A stretch of DNA of 50,931 nt, from the NCBI GenBank assembly GCA_022821585.1, contig JAJEDI010000081.1, positions 1 through 50,931 of the forward strand. Direction: 5' to 3'. A model generated the notes under the pieces. It saw only the letters and a list, made by a program, of their open reading frames with translations, was not told the DNA's origin and searched no databases. Shown here one piece after another: positions 23,961-33,597 of this stretch. The DNA is from Caldilineaceae bacterium. GTDB taxonomy: Bacteria; Chloroflexota; Anaerolineae; Caldilineales; Caldilineaceae. The translations under genes and the position numbers were made by a program. How positions within the stretch are numbered: position 1 is the first letter of the stretch; each line of letters opens with the position of its first letter.

Positions 23961-25601
23961 CTAGGGAGACCTGCCGCCAGCGCCGGGAGCGCCCGGAGGC
24001 GGCCCCGAAAAGGGAACCCATTCATCCTCCTGCTTGACGAAGGTGGTGGCGCCGAATACTTCATCGCCGCTCTGCAACTGTGTTGAACGAACAACAGTCC
24101 ATTCACCCTGAACGCCTTCCACCACCACGGCGACCGGCAGCGCATCTTCGTCTCTCGACTTCATCACCACCGTCTCGCCGTCGTTCTCCTGAACTGCGGT
24201 CGTGGGCACCAGCCAGCGGGTCGCCGCCGTTTCGCTGCGCAGGGTGGCAACCGCCGTCATGCCCGGCCGCACCCCGGTCAGGGCCTCATCAATCAGCCGC
24301 ACCGTTACCGGGTAGTCGATCACCCCCTCCTGGGCGCTGCTCGATGGTTCGATGCCGCTGATCATCCCCGCAAACACCCTTTCGGGAAAGGCATCGATAG
24401 TGACGTCCGCCAGTTGACCGACGCTGATCTTGGGAATATCGACTTCGGCGACATCGATCGTCAGCTGCAGCTGGCTCAGGTCGGCTACTGTGATAGCGAC
24501 GGTGCCCGCTGAAATCCGGTCGCTTTCATCCACGTTGACCCGCAGGACAGTACCCGCAGCCGGGGCGACTAGCTCCGCTTTGATCAGGTCCAGCCTTGCC
24601 TCCAGCAAGGTCAGCTGCGCCTGCTCGATCGACAGCTGCGCCAGTTCGATATCCGTTTCATCCGCGCCGCGCAACAGCGTGTCCAGTCTGGACTGGGCCG
24701 CCGCGACCTGCGATTCCGCTGCCGCAATGTTCACGGCCGTCGGTCCGGCCAACAGATCATCCATCTGCTGCTGTGCCGTCTGGGCCTGGCTCAGCGCCGA
24801 CTGCAAATCCGCCTGTGAGGCCGGCGCAACCGCCTCCTCATAGGCCGCCAGCGCCGACCCGTAGGAGATTGTCGCCTGCTGCAGCTGCGCCGCCTGCCGC
24901 GTCATTCCTACATCCTCGCGCCAAGCGACCTTGTCATACTCAGTCTGGGCTTCCTGCATGGCTACGTGTGCATTTTCCACCGCCGCCGCCAGCTGGATCC
25001 GTTCATTCTCGCTGGCCCCTTTCCGAAGGTCATCGTATCTCGCCCATGCGGAGGCGGCGTTGCTGCGCGCTGCAGCCAGCTCCCCATCGCTGGCGCCGTT
25101 CTGCACCTCGGCCAGGTTTTCCTCCGCCGACTTCAACTCCGCTACCGCCGCCGCAAGCTCAGCCGCGCTGGCTTCCGTCAGCAGATTTTCAAGCTGCAGT
25201 TCAGCCGACGTCAGATTGATTCGGGCCTGGTCCACTGCCCTGCGCAGGTCGTCCCGGTCCAGCGCCACCAGCAGATCACCGCTGCTCACCACGTCGCCGA
25301 CTTCCACCAGCACCTCGTCTACGTAGCCGTCGACCCGAGCAACCACCTGCTGTGTGTCTGCAAGCTCGATATTGCCCGCCGCGGTGACGCGATCCACCGC
25401 CGAGTCCGCGGGGCGGATGAGCGTGGTCCCGATGCTGACTGCCGGAACCGTTTCAGATACCGGCTCCGCTATGGCTGCCAATTCCCTTCCGGCCGCCGTC
25501 TGTTCCGGCCCAATCCGGCCGGAGAAACCTGCAAAGCCGACGCCGAACGCGACACCAGCCACCACGGCGCATAGAATAAGTAGAATATGTTTCCAGTTCA
25601 T
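23961..25601 (-). CDS. Periplasmic adaptor (MacA/HlyD-like)
   Basis: A 546-residue efflux adaptor. An N-terminal membrane anchor (about 4-27), a lipoyl half-motif (VVARVDGYVDEVLVEVGDVVSSGDLLVALD), an unusually long Ala/Gln-rich coiled coil (about 115-330) and the returning lipoyl and beta-barrel parts (APAAGTVLRVNVDESDRISAGT) follow in order. The C-terminus is Gly/Pro-rich. The hairpin is long for MacA, fitting an organism with a single-membrane or atypical envelope only loosely. It is encoded 144 bp after the permease. Confidence 0.88.
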   Translation of the reverse strand: MNWKHILLILCAVVAGVAFGVGFAGFSGRIGPEQTAAGRELAAIAEPVSETVPAVSIGTTLIRPADSAVDRVTAAGNIELADTQQVVARVDGYVDEVLVEVGDVVSSGDLLVALDRDDLRRAVDQARINLTSAELQLENLLTEASAAELAAAVAELKSAEENLAEVQNGASDGELAAARSNAASAWARYDDLRKGASENERIQLAAAVENAHVAMQEAQTEYDKVAWREDVGMTRQAAQLQQATISYGSALAAYEEAVAPASQADLQSALSQAQTAQQQMDDLLAGPTAVNIAAAESQVAAAQSRLDTLLRGADETDIELAQLSIEQAQLTLLEARLDLIKAELVAPAAGTVLRVNVDESDRISAGTVAITVADLSQLQLTIDVAEVDIPKISVGQLADVTIDAFPERVFAGMISGIEPSSSAQEGVIDYPVTVRLIDEALTGVRPGMTAVATLRSETAATRWLVPTTAVQENDGETVVMKSRDEDALPVAVVVEGVQGEWTVVRSTQLQSGDEVFGATTFVKQEDEWVPFSGPPPGAPGAGGRSP

Positions 25602-25745
25602 ATGAATGCTCCTTTCAAATGACGCAGGTAACTGCCGTCCGTTCCGAAATCCGCTGTATAAGATCTGTAACCGCAGGAGATCCTGTCCTGTTGTCTCCCG
25701 GCACCTACAACAGCCGTTCCTTTTCCTACCTTCTCAACAAGATCA

Positions 25746-26984
25746 TCACTCATATCGCAACGCCTCGATCGGGTCCAACCGGGTCGCCCGCATCGCCGGG
25801 TACAGACCGAATATCAGCCCGCAACCGGCGCTGACACCCACAGCCAGGACCAGCGCGTCGACCCCAATCAGAAGGTCGATTGGGAAGTTGGGGATTCTCT
25901 GCACAAGCAGAGCCAAGCCGTAGCTGATGGCGATTCCAATCAGGCCCCCAAGTAAAGTCAGTACCAGCGACTCAATCAGAAACTGCAGCAACACGTCGCT
26001 GGTGTGCGCACCCAGTGCCTTGCGCAGGCCGATCTCCTTGGTGCGTTCGGTCACCGATACAAGCATGATGTTCATGATGCCGATTCCGCCCACCACCAGA
26101 CTGATGGCAGCGATACTGCTCAGAAGCAGCGTAAGTGTATTGGTAACGGTGCCGATCGTGTCCAGCAGGCTGGCCTGCGTGCTGATTGTAAAGTCACTGT
26201 CGTCGTCCGCGCCGAGTCCGTGGCGCAATCGCAAGGTCTGTTCGATCTGCCGCTCGGCTGCCTCCACCCGCTCTTCACTTACCGCATTCGCCGATACAGA
26301 CGTAACAATGTACTCGCCGCGATAGCGGGGAACGTTGAAGATGCGTCCGTGGGCCGCGCCAATTGGGATGAACCCACTGTCGTCATTGCTGCCGAAACCG
26401 GCGTTGCCGCTTTCTTTCAGCACCCCGACGACCGTGAACGGTTCGCCGTCTATGCGCACACTTTCGCCAACCACCTGCGTGCGCTCAAAGAGATCGGTCG
26501 CAACCGCCGTCCCGATGACGATTACATTGCTCATCTGGGCGATCTCGTCCTCCGTCAGAAAGCGTCCCTCGGCCATCTCCAGCCTGTGAACTCCGACATA
26601 GTCAGCAGTCGTCCCTGTCACCCGGGTCTGCTTGTTGTTGCTGCCGGCGACCAGCTGGATGCTGCCTCCATACTGGGGCACGACCTCAACAACATCCGGA
26701 TGGAAGGCGGCGTCGGAAAGCGCTCTTACATCGCCCATGGTCAACGTCTGAACAGGGGCGCCGGCGCCCTCTCCTTCGCTCTCAGTGCTCGGGCTGATCG
26801 TCAGGCGTGTTGTGCCCTGGCTCGCAACTTCGTCCAGGATATTTGCCGACGCGCCGCGCCCGACACCCAGTATCGTCAGGACCGCGGCCACGCCGATGAT
26901 AATGCCCAGCATCGTCAAGCTGGCCCGCATCTTGTTGGCGGCGATGCTATCCACAGCGACCGGGAAATATCTAAACAGCTTCAT
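25746..26984 (-). CDS. MacB-like ABC transporter permease (FtsX fold)
   Basis: A 412-residue permease. Membrane segment 1 (about 18-40, MLGIIIGVAAVLTILGVG) precedes a large extracytoplasmic MacB-PCD domain, then three more segments near the end with the FtsX signature MLVSVTERTKEIGLRKALGA. The ATPase gene overlaps its start by 14 bp and the adaptor gene follows, giving a complete tripartite-style exporter core. Outer-membrane component not seen. Export of macrolide-like or peptide compounds is the known role of relatives; the actual cargo is not evident. Confidence 0.93.
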   Translation of the reverse strand: MKLFRYFPVAVDSIAANKMRASLTMLGIIIGVAAVLTILGVGRGASANILDEVASQGTTRLTISPSTESEGEGAGAPVQTLTMGDVRALSDAAFHPDVVEVVPQYGGSIQLVAGSNNKQTRVTGTTADYVGVHRLEMAEGRFLTEDEIAQMSNVIVIGTAVATDLFERTQVVGESVRIDGEPFTVVGVLKESGNAGFGSNDDSGFIPIGAAHGRIFNVPRYRGEYIVTSVSANAVSEERVEAAERQIEQTLRLRHGLGADDDSDFTISTQASLLDTIGTVTNTLTLLLSSIAAISLVVGGIGIMNIMLVSVTERTKEIGLRKALGAHTSDVLLQFLIESLVLTLLGGLIGIAISYGLALLVQRIPNFPIDLLIGVDALVLAVGVSAGCGLIFGLYPAMRATRLDPIEALRYE

Positions 26985-27774
26985 ACATCTCTTCCTTATC
27001 CTGCTCTATCGCGACGGGCCGCGGCAGCGGCGCAGGCGCGGCCCCGCTCAGCCCGTTGCGAAAACCGCTCGCAGTAGTAGTCGCCGCATCTGAATCGGAA
27101 ACGATAACCCCGTCTCGCATCGTAATCACGCGATGGGCCCGCTCGGCGATCTCCTGGTCGTGCGTAATGATGACAAGAGTCAGTCCTTCCTCGTGCAGCT
27201 TCTCAAAAAGTGCCATCACCTCTTCACCGGTCCGCGTGTCGAGCGCGCCGGTCGGTTCGTCCGCCAGCAGCAGGCTGGGCCGGTTCACGAGCGCACGCGC
27301 GATCGCCACCCGCTGTTGCTGGCCGCCGGAGAGCTCGTCCGGCTTGTGGTCCGCGCGTTCGTCCAGGCCCACCTGCGCCAGTGCCTCCAGCGCCCGCTTG
27401 CGCGAGGCGCTGCGCGCGACATTTGCGTAGAAAAGCGGCAGTTCAACCTGCCGCCATGCGGGTGTACGCGCCAGCAGGTTGAACTGCTGGAATACGAAGC
27501 CGATCTCCCTGTTGCGCAGATCGGCCATCTGTCTGCCGGTCAGGCCGCTTGCCCGCTGGCCGCGAACCGCAAAGACACCCTCAGTGGGGCTGTCCAGGAG
27601 ACCGATGATGTTCATCAGCGTACTCTTGCCCGAACCGCTTGTACCGACGATCGCCACGTACTCCCCCGCTTCGATTGAGAGCGAAACGCCGTTCAGAGCA
27701 TGGACCTTCGTCTCCCCCATCTGGTAGACCTTCGATATGTTCTGCATATCGACCAACGCTGAAGAATCTGCCAT
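26971..27774 (-). CDS. MacB-like ABC transporter ATPase (LolD/MacB type)
   Basis: A 267-residue ATPase. Walker A GTSGSGKST, Q-loop FVFQQFNLLART, signature LSGGQQQRVAIARAL, Walker B LLLADEPTGALD and the switch His in VIITHDQE are all present. The C-terminal 40 residues are low-complexity. First gene of a run on the minus strand: ATPase, permease, adaptor, response regulator, kinase, SDR. Confidence 0.94.
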   Translation of the reverse strand: MADSSALVDMQNISKVYQMGETKVHALNGVSLSIEAGEYVAIVGTSGSGKSTLMNIIGLLDSPTEGVFAVRGQRASGLTGRQMADLRNREIGFVFQQFNLLARTPAWRQVELPLFYANVARSASRKRALEALAQVGLDERADHKPDELSGGQQQRVAIARALVNRPSLLLADEPTGALDTRTGEEVMALFEKLHEEGLTLVIITHDQEIAERAHRVITMRDGVIVSDSDAATTTASGFRNGLSGAAPAPLPRPVAIEQDKEEMYEAV

Positions 27775-28428
27775 ATCTCCGTCTCCTGCACGGGTAACAA
27801 AATAGGCTGCGGATCCGGCAGTACGACTGGCTGGTGCGCAGCCATCATCCTGACTCTCTACAGTGTACTCTTGGAATCTGGAGAAATTCTGGAGATGAAG
27901 CAGAGGAAATGGGGAGAATGCTGCGACGGTACCGCAGGTACACGTCGCAGCATAAATGCTCTGATTTCAGAGGATGGCGGATGGAAGATGCAGGTGCTGA
28001 TGCACCGCGTTGCGTAGACCCCAGAATAGGGGCCGGGCAGCCGACTGCGGCGTGGACTTCCCCTGGGATCAGAGGGCAACTCGCAGTCAGCGGCGGCCGG
28101 GGCAGCAACCAGAATGAACTGCCTCGGCCGTCGCTCTGTTTTCAGGTGTTATGAGGCGTATTGGGGCGCTGCGCGCCGCAGACAGCATAGCCAGCAATAC
28201 GTAGAAGGATCGTACGTAAATTGCCCAGAACAGACGCTGCCCTGATTTCTACGATACTTCACGTTGAAAAGTGACCTTTCACCAGTGTAATTCACCGGCA
28301 ATCCATCAGGCACACACACCCATTCCAGGACGAATCCTGCGCAGGAAACCTATTGACCAACCGGAATTCTCTGGGATAAGATCTCACTGTAAAGGGTGTT
28401 CTGACGCGTTGTACCCCGCCGCCGCTGA
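27775..28428. other. 654-bp intergenic region with a long hairpin
   Basis: No gene is supported. It must hold the promoter of the exporter operon. The one clear element is the near-perfect 16-bp-stem hairpin at 27918-27953. Nothing else recognisable was found. Confidence 0.55.
27918..27953. promoter_or_regulatory. Near-perfect 36-bp palindrome
   Basis: ATGCTGCGACG (27918-27928) pairs with CGTCGCAGCAT (27943-27953), and inside it GTACC pairs with GGTAC around a GCA loop. Only one A (27942) is unpaired. No T-run follows on either strand, so it is not a standard terminator. It lies about 145 bp upstream of the exporter ATPase start and could be an operator or a cruciform-forming repeat. Confidence 0.7.
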
Positions 28429-29238
28429 TCAGCCGTCCTGCACGCCTGCGATCGCTTCCCGCAACAGGGCGACCGACTGCGCCAGGGCCGCTTGCGGCTC
28501 GCCGGCAACGCGGCACTCGTACGTCAGATAGCCCTTGAAACCGACGTCGGCCAGAGCCTGAATGCCGGCCTGCCAGTCGATGTCGCCGATGCCCGGCTGG
28601 ACACGCGTGTTGTCAGCCACGTGGACATGGCCGATGTAGCGGCCGATCCTGCGGATCGTCGCTGGTGTGTCGACCTCCTCGATATGCATGTGGAAGAAAT
28701 CGGTCAGCAAAGCCACGCCGGGAGGGTCCCCTGCCTTCTGGATGATTTCCACCCCGTCCTCCTGCCGCCGCAGCAGGTGCTGTTCATAGCGGTTGAGAGG
28801 CTCTAACAACAGCAGCGTGCCGTGACTGTGCGCAAACGCGGCCAGATCGCGCGTGATCTCGACCAACAGCTCCTTTTCCAGCGCGATCGCATCCTTGAGC
28901 GGCGAAAGGTCCGGCAGCCGCGGCGGGCCGAAGATCGGCGGCACAATCTGCCCGGCCGCACCGAAATGGCCGCACGCTTCCAGGTTGCGTCGGGATTCGT
29001 CGATGCTGGCCTGCCGTTTGGCCGGGTCCGGGTCCAGCCAGTCGAAGGTGGACTGGCCGCAAATGGACGAGATGCCCACCGTGCGACTGTTGAAGGCGGC
29101 CTCGTATTCACTGATACGGTCATAGAGTCGCGACCGGCCCTGGATCTCGACACCGTCGATCTGCAGCGCCTCGGCGCAGTCGAGCTTTTCGTTCAGCGTT
29201 TCGCCGGGCAACAGGTTTTCCTGTATTGAGATGAGCAT
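28429..29238 (-). CDS. Sugar phosphate isomerase/epimerase (AP endonuclease 2 fold)
   Basis: A 269-residue xylose-isomerase-like TIM barrel. LLLEPLNRYEQHLLRR, LLTDFFHMHIEE, HVHVADNTRVQPGIGDIDW and GFKGYLTYECRV supply the usual metal ligands (Glu, Asp, His, Glu). Such enzymes act in inositol, keto-sugar or tagatose/allulose metabolism; the substrate here is unknown. It lies near a MocA-type oxidoreductase, a TPP enzyme and a hydroxyacid dehydrogenase on the same strand, separated from them by the SH3 gene on the other strand. Confidence 0.88.
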   Translation of the reverse strand: MLISIQENLLPGETLNEKLDCAEALQIDGVEIQGRSRLYDRISEYEAAFNSRTVGISSICGQSTFDWLDPDPAKRQASIDESRRNLEACGHFGAAGQIVPPIFGPPRLPDLSPLKDAIALEKELLVEITRDLAAFAHSHGTLLLLEPLNRYEQHLLRRQEDGVEIIQKAGDPPGVALLTDFFHMHIEEVDTPATIRRIGRYIGHVHVADNTRVQPGIGDIDWQAGIQALADVGFKGYLTYECRVAGEPQAALAQSVALLREAIAGVQDG

Positions 29239-29405
29239 GGAGTCTCCTTTAGGACGAGCGGCCTCGTCGTCACAGTGATGTTGAGTAAGCTAACGTGTCA
29301 GAATGACATGAAGGGCGCCGGCAACTGGCGCAGCAGGTGTTCCTGTTCCCAGCTTTGGTATAGCGAAGCGGTTGCGCATGTGATACACTCAAATACCGGG
29401 TCACA

Positions 29406-30347
29406 TTGCCCGCCCGCGCCCGTTGGCGTCGACAACACCCGTCAATATGCGACTTAGTCTATCTGCTCTTCGTTGTAAAAGTGATTAACCACAACGCACC
29501 GCGCTCCTCCCAAGAAGGAGGACATTCGACAAACCGCGCTGACGATGGCGATTGGGTCCACGGAGCGTCCTCCTCCGACGGACCGCATTCCGCTGACACG
29601 GGCAGTACACACGCAGGCGCCGATGACGAAGCCGAAGTGCATCAATCCCACGCGCTTGTGCGCCACCGGCGTCAGATGCCGGTCCTGAGACCGGAAGTCA
29701 TCATCGAAATCCCCGCGCCCGTCAACAGGACCCGGCGCTTTGTCTGGCTGGGCGCGGCGGCCGTCCCTCTCATCATCACCCTGGTTGCACTCTCCGCGCT
29801 GGCGATTCGCTCCCAAAACGCGCCCACGACCGCGCAGGAGGGAACCGTGGAGGCACGGGTCTCTTTGCGCCTGACCGAAGAGTGGTCCAAGAATCAACCC
29901 CAATACGCCGCTACCGCCGCGCTTGAGGCAACCGTGGAAGCGCGGGTCGCGCTGCGCCTGGAGGAAGAACGTGCCATCCGGGCCCAGCAGCAACTGGCGA
30001 CTGCATCTGCAGCCGGTGAACCGACGGTGAGCCTCGCCACCGACACCGCCGCGGTGACCCCCGCTGCCCCGGAAGGCGCCCCACTCTATGCCCGTTCCTC
30101 TGCTGTAGTGAATCTCCGCCGTGGACCTGGTCAGACCCACGAGTCGCTGGGCCTTATCCCGCCCGGCGAACAGCTGCGCCTGCTCGGCCGCACGGTAGAC
30201 AGCGGCTGGTTCTACGTAGCCAAGACAGTTGCTTTTTCAACAGAAGAAGAGTTGGGATGGGTGGCCGGCTGGCTGGTGGATGTCCCCGGAGATCCGATGC
30301 TTCTCGAAGTCGTATCCTCGAATCCTCTGGCAACGCAGCGCGAGTAG
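29406..30347 (+). CDS. Membrane protein with C-terminal SH3b domain
   Basis: Up to 313 residues. A single transmembrane helix (about 108-129, FVWLGAAAVPLIITLVALSA) is followed by a charged stretch with two similar EGTVEARVSLRL / EATVEARVALRL repeats and a bacterial SH3 domain (YARSSAVVNLRRGPGQTHESLGLIPPG... WFYVAK). This architecture suggests binding to the cell wall from a membrane anchor. The start is uncertain: the open frame begins with TTG at 29406, but GTG 29481 and ATG 29676 are alternatives, and the AAGGAGG at 29515 is not in position for any of them. It converges on the MocA-type gene. Confidence 0.65.
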   Translation: MPARARWRRQHPSICDLVYLLFVVKVINHNAPRSSQEGGHSTNRADDGDWVHGASSSDGPHSADTGSTHAGADDEAEVHQSHALVRHRRQMPVLRPEVIIEIPAPVNRTRRFVWLGAAAVPLIITLVALSALAIRSQNAPTTAQEGTVEARVSLRLTEEWSKNQPQYAATAALEATVEARVALRLEEERAIRAQQQLATASAAGEPTVSLATDTAAVTPAAPEGAPLYARSSAVVNLRRGPGQTHESLGLIPPGEQLRLLGRTVDSGWFYVAKTVAFSTEEELGWVAGWLVDVPGDPMLLEVVSSNPLATQRE

Positions 30348-30443
30348 CCGCCGTGAACCGGCGAAAGAATCCCGTACTCTCATAGCAACGGGGATGCCCC
30401 CGATTACGTTGTTCTCCACGCCTGCTCCGCCGCCTCGCTTACA

Positions 30444-31715
30444 CTACAGCCCCAGCGCGTCGTCGATCTCCTCCTGGTAGGTCCGCACCGCGCCCGACAG
30501 CAGCTCCTCAAGCTCGACGGCACGCCCCACAGCCGCGGATTCGTACGCGCCCAGAATGGCAGCCACCGCGATCATGCCGTCACGGCCGTCGACTTCCGGC
30601 GCCCGTCCCTGCAGAATCGCCTCGGCGAAGTCGTGATACTCGATCGCCAGCAGCCTGGCGTCCAGCGCCATCTCGGCGTGGGCTACGTCGGGCAGGCCAT
30701 AGACAACGCCGTCCGCGCCGAACAACCGCGCGGTGATCTCGTTCAGAGAGAAGTCAGGCAGCAGATCCAGGATCTCCTTGCCCTCCAAAGTCCGCTCCGC
30801 CAGTCGTAGCCGCACCGCACCGCCCGTCCGGTCCCGGGGAATGTCCAGCGCGCCGCGGCGGCCGTGAACACTGCGTTCAAAGCGGCTGCTCCCCCGGCCC
30901 CCGCCCAGGTGCGAGAACTGTACTGTCGCACCCGACTGCATCACATATTGCGCGAGGATCGAGTCCTCGCCCGTAGCCTCGATCGTCTCCGGGTAGGTGG
31001 GCGTCTGCTCCCGGTACGAGATCAGCGGGTGATTCTCGGCGACAGGACGCCGGCGCACCGGCTCCACGATCAGCCCCCGCCCGAAGATGCGCGCGTACTC
31101 GCCGAGATAGTAGCGGATGATATCGGCGTAATGAACGCCCATGTCCAGCCCGATCGCCCCCTTCTCCTTCAGATGCCTCCAAGGGGTGGCGGCCATCACA
31201 TCGCTGCCGCCGAGCGATGTCTGTATCATCAGTAAAGGGTCGTCCAGGAGTCCGGCGTCGATCACCGCACGCACCATCCGGTTGACCGGATCGCGACGGT
31301 AGTTTTCCGCGGTCGCCAGCACAGTGCCGCTCTCTTCGGCCGCGTCGATAATGCGCCGGCAGGCCCGGATCGTGATGCCCAGCGGCTTCTCCACCAGGGC
31401 GTGTTTGCCGGCAGCCAGCGCCGCCGTCGCGATTACGTGGTGGCTGGAGCCGTCGGTCACCACGTCGACCGCAGCGATATCCGGATTGGCCAGCATGCTG
31501 TCCAGATCGGTGAAGATCAGCGGCCTGCGGCCAAACAGGCGCTCCACCTCCCCTGCGATCCGCTCGGCATTGTCCCGGTTGATGTCGCAGACCGCCATCA
31601 ACTCCACATTCGACATGCCGGTCTCTTCCAGCGTGTGGTACGCGATCGTGTGGCGATGGCCCATGCCGCCGCACCCGACCACACAGATGGGAACTCGTTC
31701 ACTGTTCTGGCTCAT
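30444..31715 (-). CDS. Gfo/Idh/MocA-family oxidoreductase
   Basis: A 423-residue NAD(P)-dependent sugar oxidoreductase. The Rossmann motif is CVVGCGGMGHRH, then VTDGSSHHVIATAALAAGKHALVEKPLG holds the EKP signature with the catalytic Lys, and GAIGLDMGVHYADIIRYYLGE gives the conserved D-x3-H. ATG at 31715 (MSQNSERVP) has GGAG upstream and matches the family start. Encoded 110 bp after the TPP enzyme on the same strand; together with the hydroxyacid dehydrogenase they form a likely polyol or sugar-acid pathway. Confidence 0.9.
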   Translation of the reverse strand: MSQNSERVPICVVGCGGMGHRHTIAYHTLEETGMSNVELMAVCDINRDNAERIAGEVERLFGRRPLIFTDLDSMLANPDIAAVDVVTDGSSHHVIATAALAAGKHALVEKPLGITIRACRRIIDAAEESGTVLATAENYRRDPVNRMVRAVIDAGLLDDPLLMIQTSLGGSDVMAATPWRHLKEKGAIGLDMGVHYADIIRYYLGEYARIFGRGLIVEPVRRRPVAENHPLISYREQTPTYPETIEATGEDSILAQYVMQSGATVQFSHLGGGRGSSRFERSVHGRRGALDIPRDRTGGAVRLRLAERTLEGKEILDLLPDFSLNEITARLFGADGVVYGLPDVAHAEMALDARLLAIEYHDFAEAILQGRAPEVDGRDGMIAVAAILGAYESAAVGRAVELEELLSGAVRTYQEEIDDALGL

Positions 31716-31803
31716 CGCTCCGTCCTCAAATGCACTGGCAGGTAACCGATAACCCCACAAAAACCGGCCACCTGCCAATCTCCCTTTTTTGCTATCCTCT
31801 ATT

Positions 31804-31826
31804 CACTGACTACTGACTACTGCCGT
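31804..31826 (-). repeat. Heptad repeat at TPP-enzyme 3' end
   Basis: CTGACTA, CTGACTA, CTGCCGT in strict phase from 31806, touching the TAA stop of the TPP enzyme. Confidence 0.65.
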
Positions 31827-33460
31827 TACATATTCTGCGGGATCTCCGTCTCTTTCGCGGTGATGAACTCCAGCAGCGCCGGCACGCCCTCCTCCGTCTT
31901 CTGGATGCCGCGCTCAATCGCGGGGATGATCTGGTCCGGCGTTTCGATTCTCTCGCCGTAGCCGCCGAACGCCTCCGCCATCTTGGCGTAGTTGCCGGAG
32001 ATATCGGTCGCACCGTACTTCTCTTGCGAGACCGGCATGATCGGAATCTCAATCGCCATCGAGAAGTTGTTGAACAGGACCGACAGAATCGGGATGCGCT
32101 CCCGCACCGCGGTCTCGAAGTCCATACCGGTGAAGCCAATCGCGGCGTCGCCCCACACGTTGATGCAGAGTTTATCCGGGCAGGCCAGCTTGGCGCCCAT
32201 CGCCAGTCCTAGGCCGTAGCCCAGCTGTGTCGTCTTGCCCCAGCCGATATAGGAGAGCGGCGTGATCGATTTCCAGAAGGGCGAGAGTTGATCGCGGGGG
32301 CTGCCCGCATCATGCGTGATGATCGTGTTGGCCACGTCGACGCTGTCGTAGAGATCGCGAATCACCCGGTAAGGAGAGAGGGGAGCGCCGTCGCTGTTGA
32401 GCTTGGCCGCCCACTCCGACTCCCACTGGCCGTTGATCTCTGCAATCCTGGCCGCGACGCCCGCCTGTCTACCGCGCGCCTGCCCGCCCAGCCGTTCAGA
32501 TACAGCCGCGATCAACGCTCGCAGCGTAAGATCGGCGTCTCCGATGAGAGCGTGCTGGCTGGCGACGTCCTTGTTGATGTCCGCCGGATCCAGGGTGGCG
32601 TGAATGATCGTCTTGCCGGCCGGCATGCGTACACCGAAGTTTGTGAAGCTGAAGCTGCAGCCAATGCCAAAGATCACGTCGGCGTTATTCAGGAACTCCC
32701 CCACGGCCCGCGTGTGGGAGCGGTTGGCAGAGCCGAGGCTCAGAGGATGTGTCTCCGGGAAGGCGCTCTTGCCGTTGAGCGTCGTGGTGACCGGCGCCTC
32801 CAGCAACTCTGCCAGCTCCTTCAGCGTATCCCACGCCTTGGCATAGTGGACGCCCTGGCCGGCATAGAGTACCGGCCTTTCCGCCGCCACCAGCATATCC
32901 GCCGCCCGCTCCACATCCGCAGGGTCCGGCCCGTAGCGCACCCGCTGCACCGGCTGATAACTGAATTCTGCGACTTCGGCAGAGGAAATATCCGCAGGGA
33001 TCTCTACCAGCGCCGGCCGCGGCCGCCCGTTGCGCACCGCCGCAAACGCCCGCCGTATCGCGTCCGCCGTCATCTCCGGCGTTGTCAGCTGTTCGCTCGA
33101 TTTGGTGACCGAAGCATAGCTCTGCGCCGAGTTGAAGTTGGGCTGCACCTGGTTGATCGGCCGCGGATAGCCGCCGGGCAGAACCACGATCGGGGCCGAA
33201 TCGCCGAATGCCTGCGCCACGCCGCCGAAGGCGTTTTCAGAACCGGGGCCCGACTGCATGCAGAAGACGCCGATCTTGTCGCCCGAACTCAGGCGGCTGA
33301 TGGCGTCCGCCATGTGCAGACCGATACGCTCCTGGCGCACGATGATTGTGCGGATGTCCAGTTTGGCCGCCGATTCGATGAGATAGTTTACCGGATAGGC
33401 GAAAAGAATCTCCGTGCCCTCCTCTTTCAGGCAGTGGGCGATTACGTCAACGACTTGCAT
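31826..33460 (-). CDS. Thiamine-pyrophosphate enzyme (acetolactate synthase-like)
   Basis: A 544-residue three-domain TPP enzyme. The catalytic Glu lies in IIVRQERIGLHMADA, the FAD/regulatory-like middle domain follows, and the cofactor-binding motif runs GDAAIGFTGMDFETAVRERIPILSVLFNN. It is related to acetolactate synthase large subunits, benzoylformate decarboxylase and oxalyl-CoA-type decarboxylases, but lacks a neighbouring small subunit, so valine synthesis is unlikely. Decarboxylation of a 2-oxo acid made by the neighbouring oxidoreductases is inferred. Confidence 0.87.
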   Translation of the reverse strand: MQVVDVIAHCLKEEGTEILFAYPVNYLIESAAKLDIRTIIVRQERIGLHMADAISRLSSGDKIGVFCMQSGPGSENAFGGVAQAFGDSAPIVVLPGGYPRPINQVQPNFNSAQSYASVTKSSEQLTTPEMTADAIRRAFAAVRNGRPRPALVEIPADISSAEVAEFSYQPVQRVRYGPDPADVERAADMLVAAERPVLYAGQGVHYAKAWDTLKELAELLEAPVTTTLNGKSAFPETHPLSLGSANRSHTRAVGEFLNNADVIFGIGCSFSFTNFGVRMPAGKTIIHATLDPADINKDVASQHALIGDADLTLRALIAAVSERLGGQARGRQAGVAARIAEINGQWESEWAAKLNSDGAPLSPYRVIRDLYDSVDVANTIITHDAGSPRDQLSPFWKSITPLSYIGWGKTTQLGYGLGLAMGAKLACPDKLCINVWGDAAIGFTGMDFETAVRERIPILSVLFNNFSMAIEIPIMPVSQEKYGATDISGNYAKMAEAFGGYGERIETPDQIIPAIERGIQKTEEGVPALLEFITAKETEIPQNM

Positions 33461-33597
33461 ACTATGGTCTCCTTAGATGTGGATTCTTTCTGATATCAGG
33501 AACTGATGCGGAGGCTGCAACCTGTGAAAGCGGGACTCCGGCCCGCTCTTGGGTAAAGAGCAGTTCGGGACAAGCTCGTCCTTTGCGTAAATGTATA

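Noticed and set aside
27845..28154. Small open frames in the gap upstream of the exporter operon
   Set aside because: They overlap each other on both strands, have no ribosome sites and no recognisable features.
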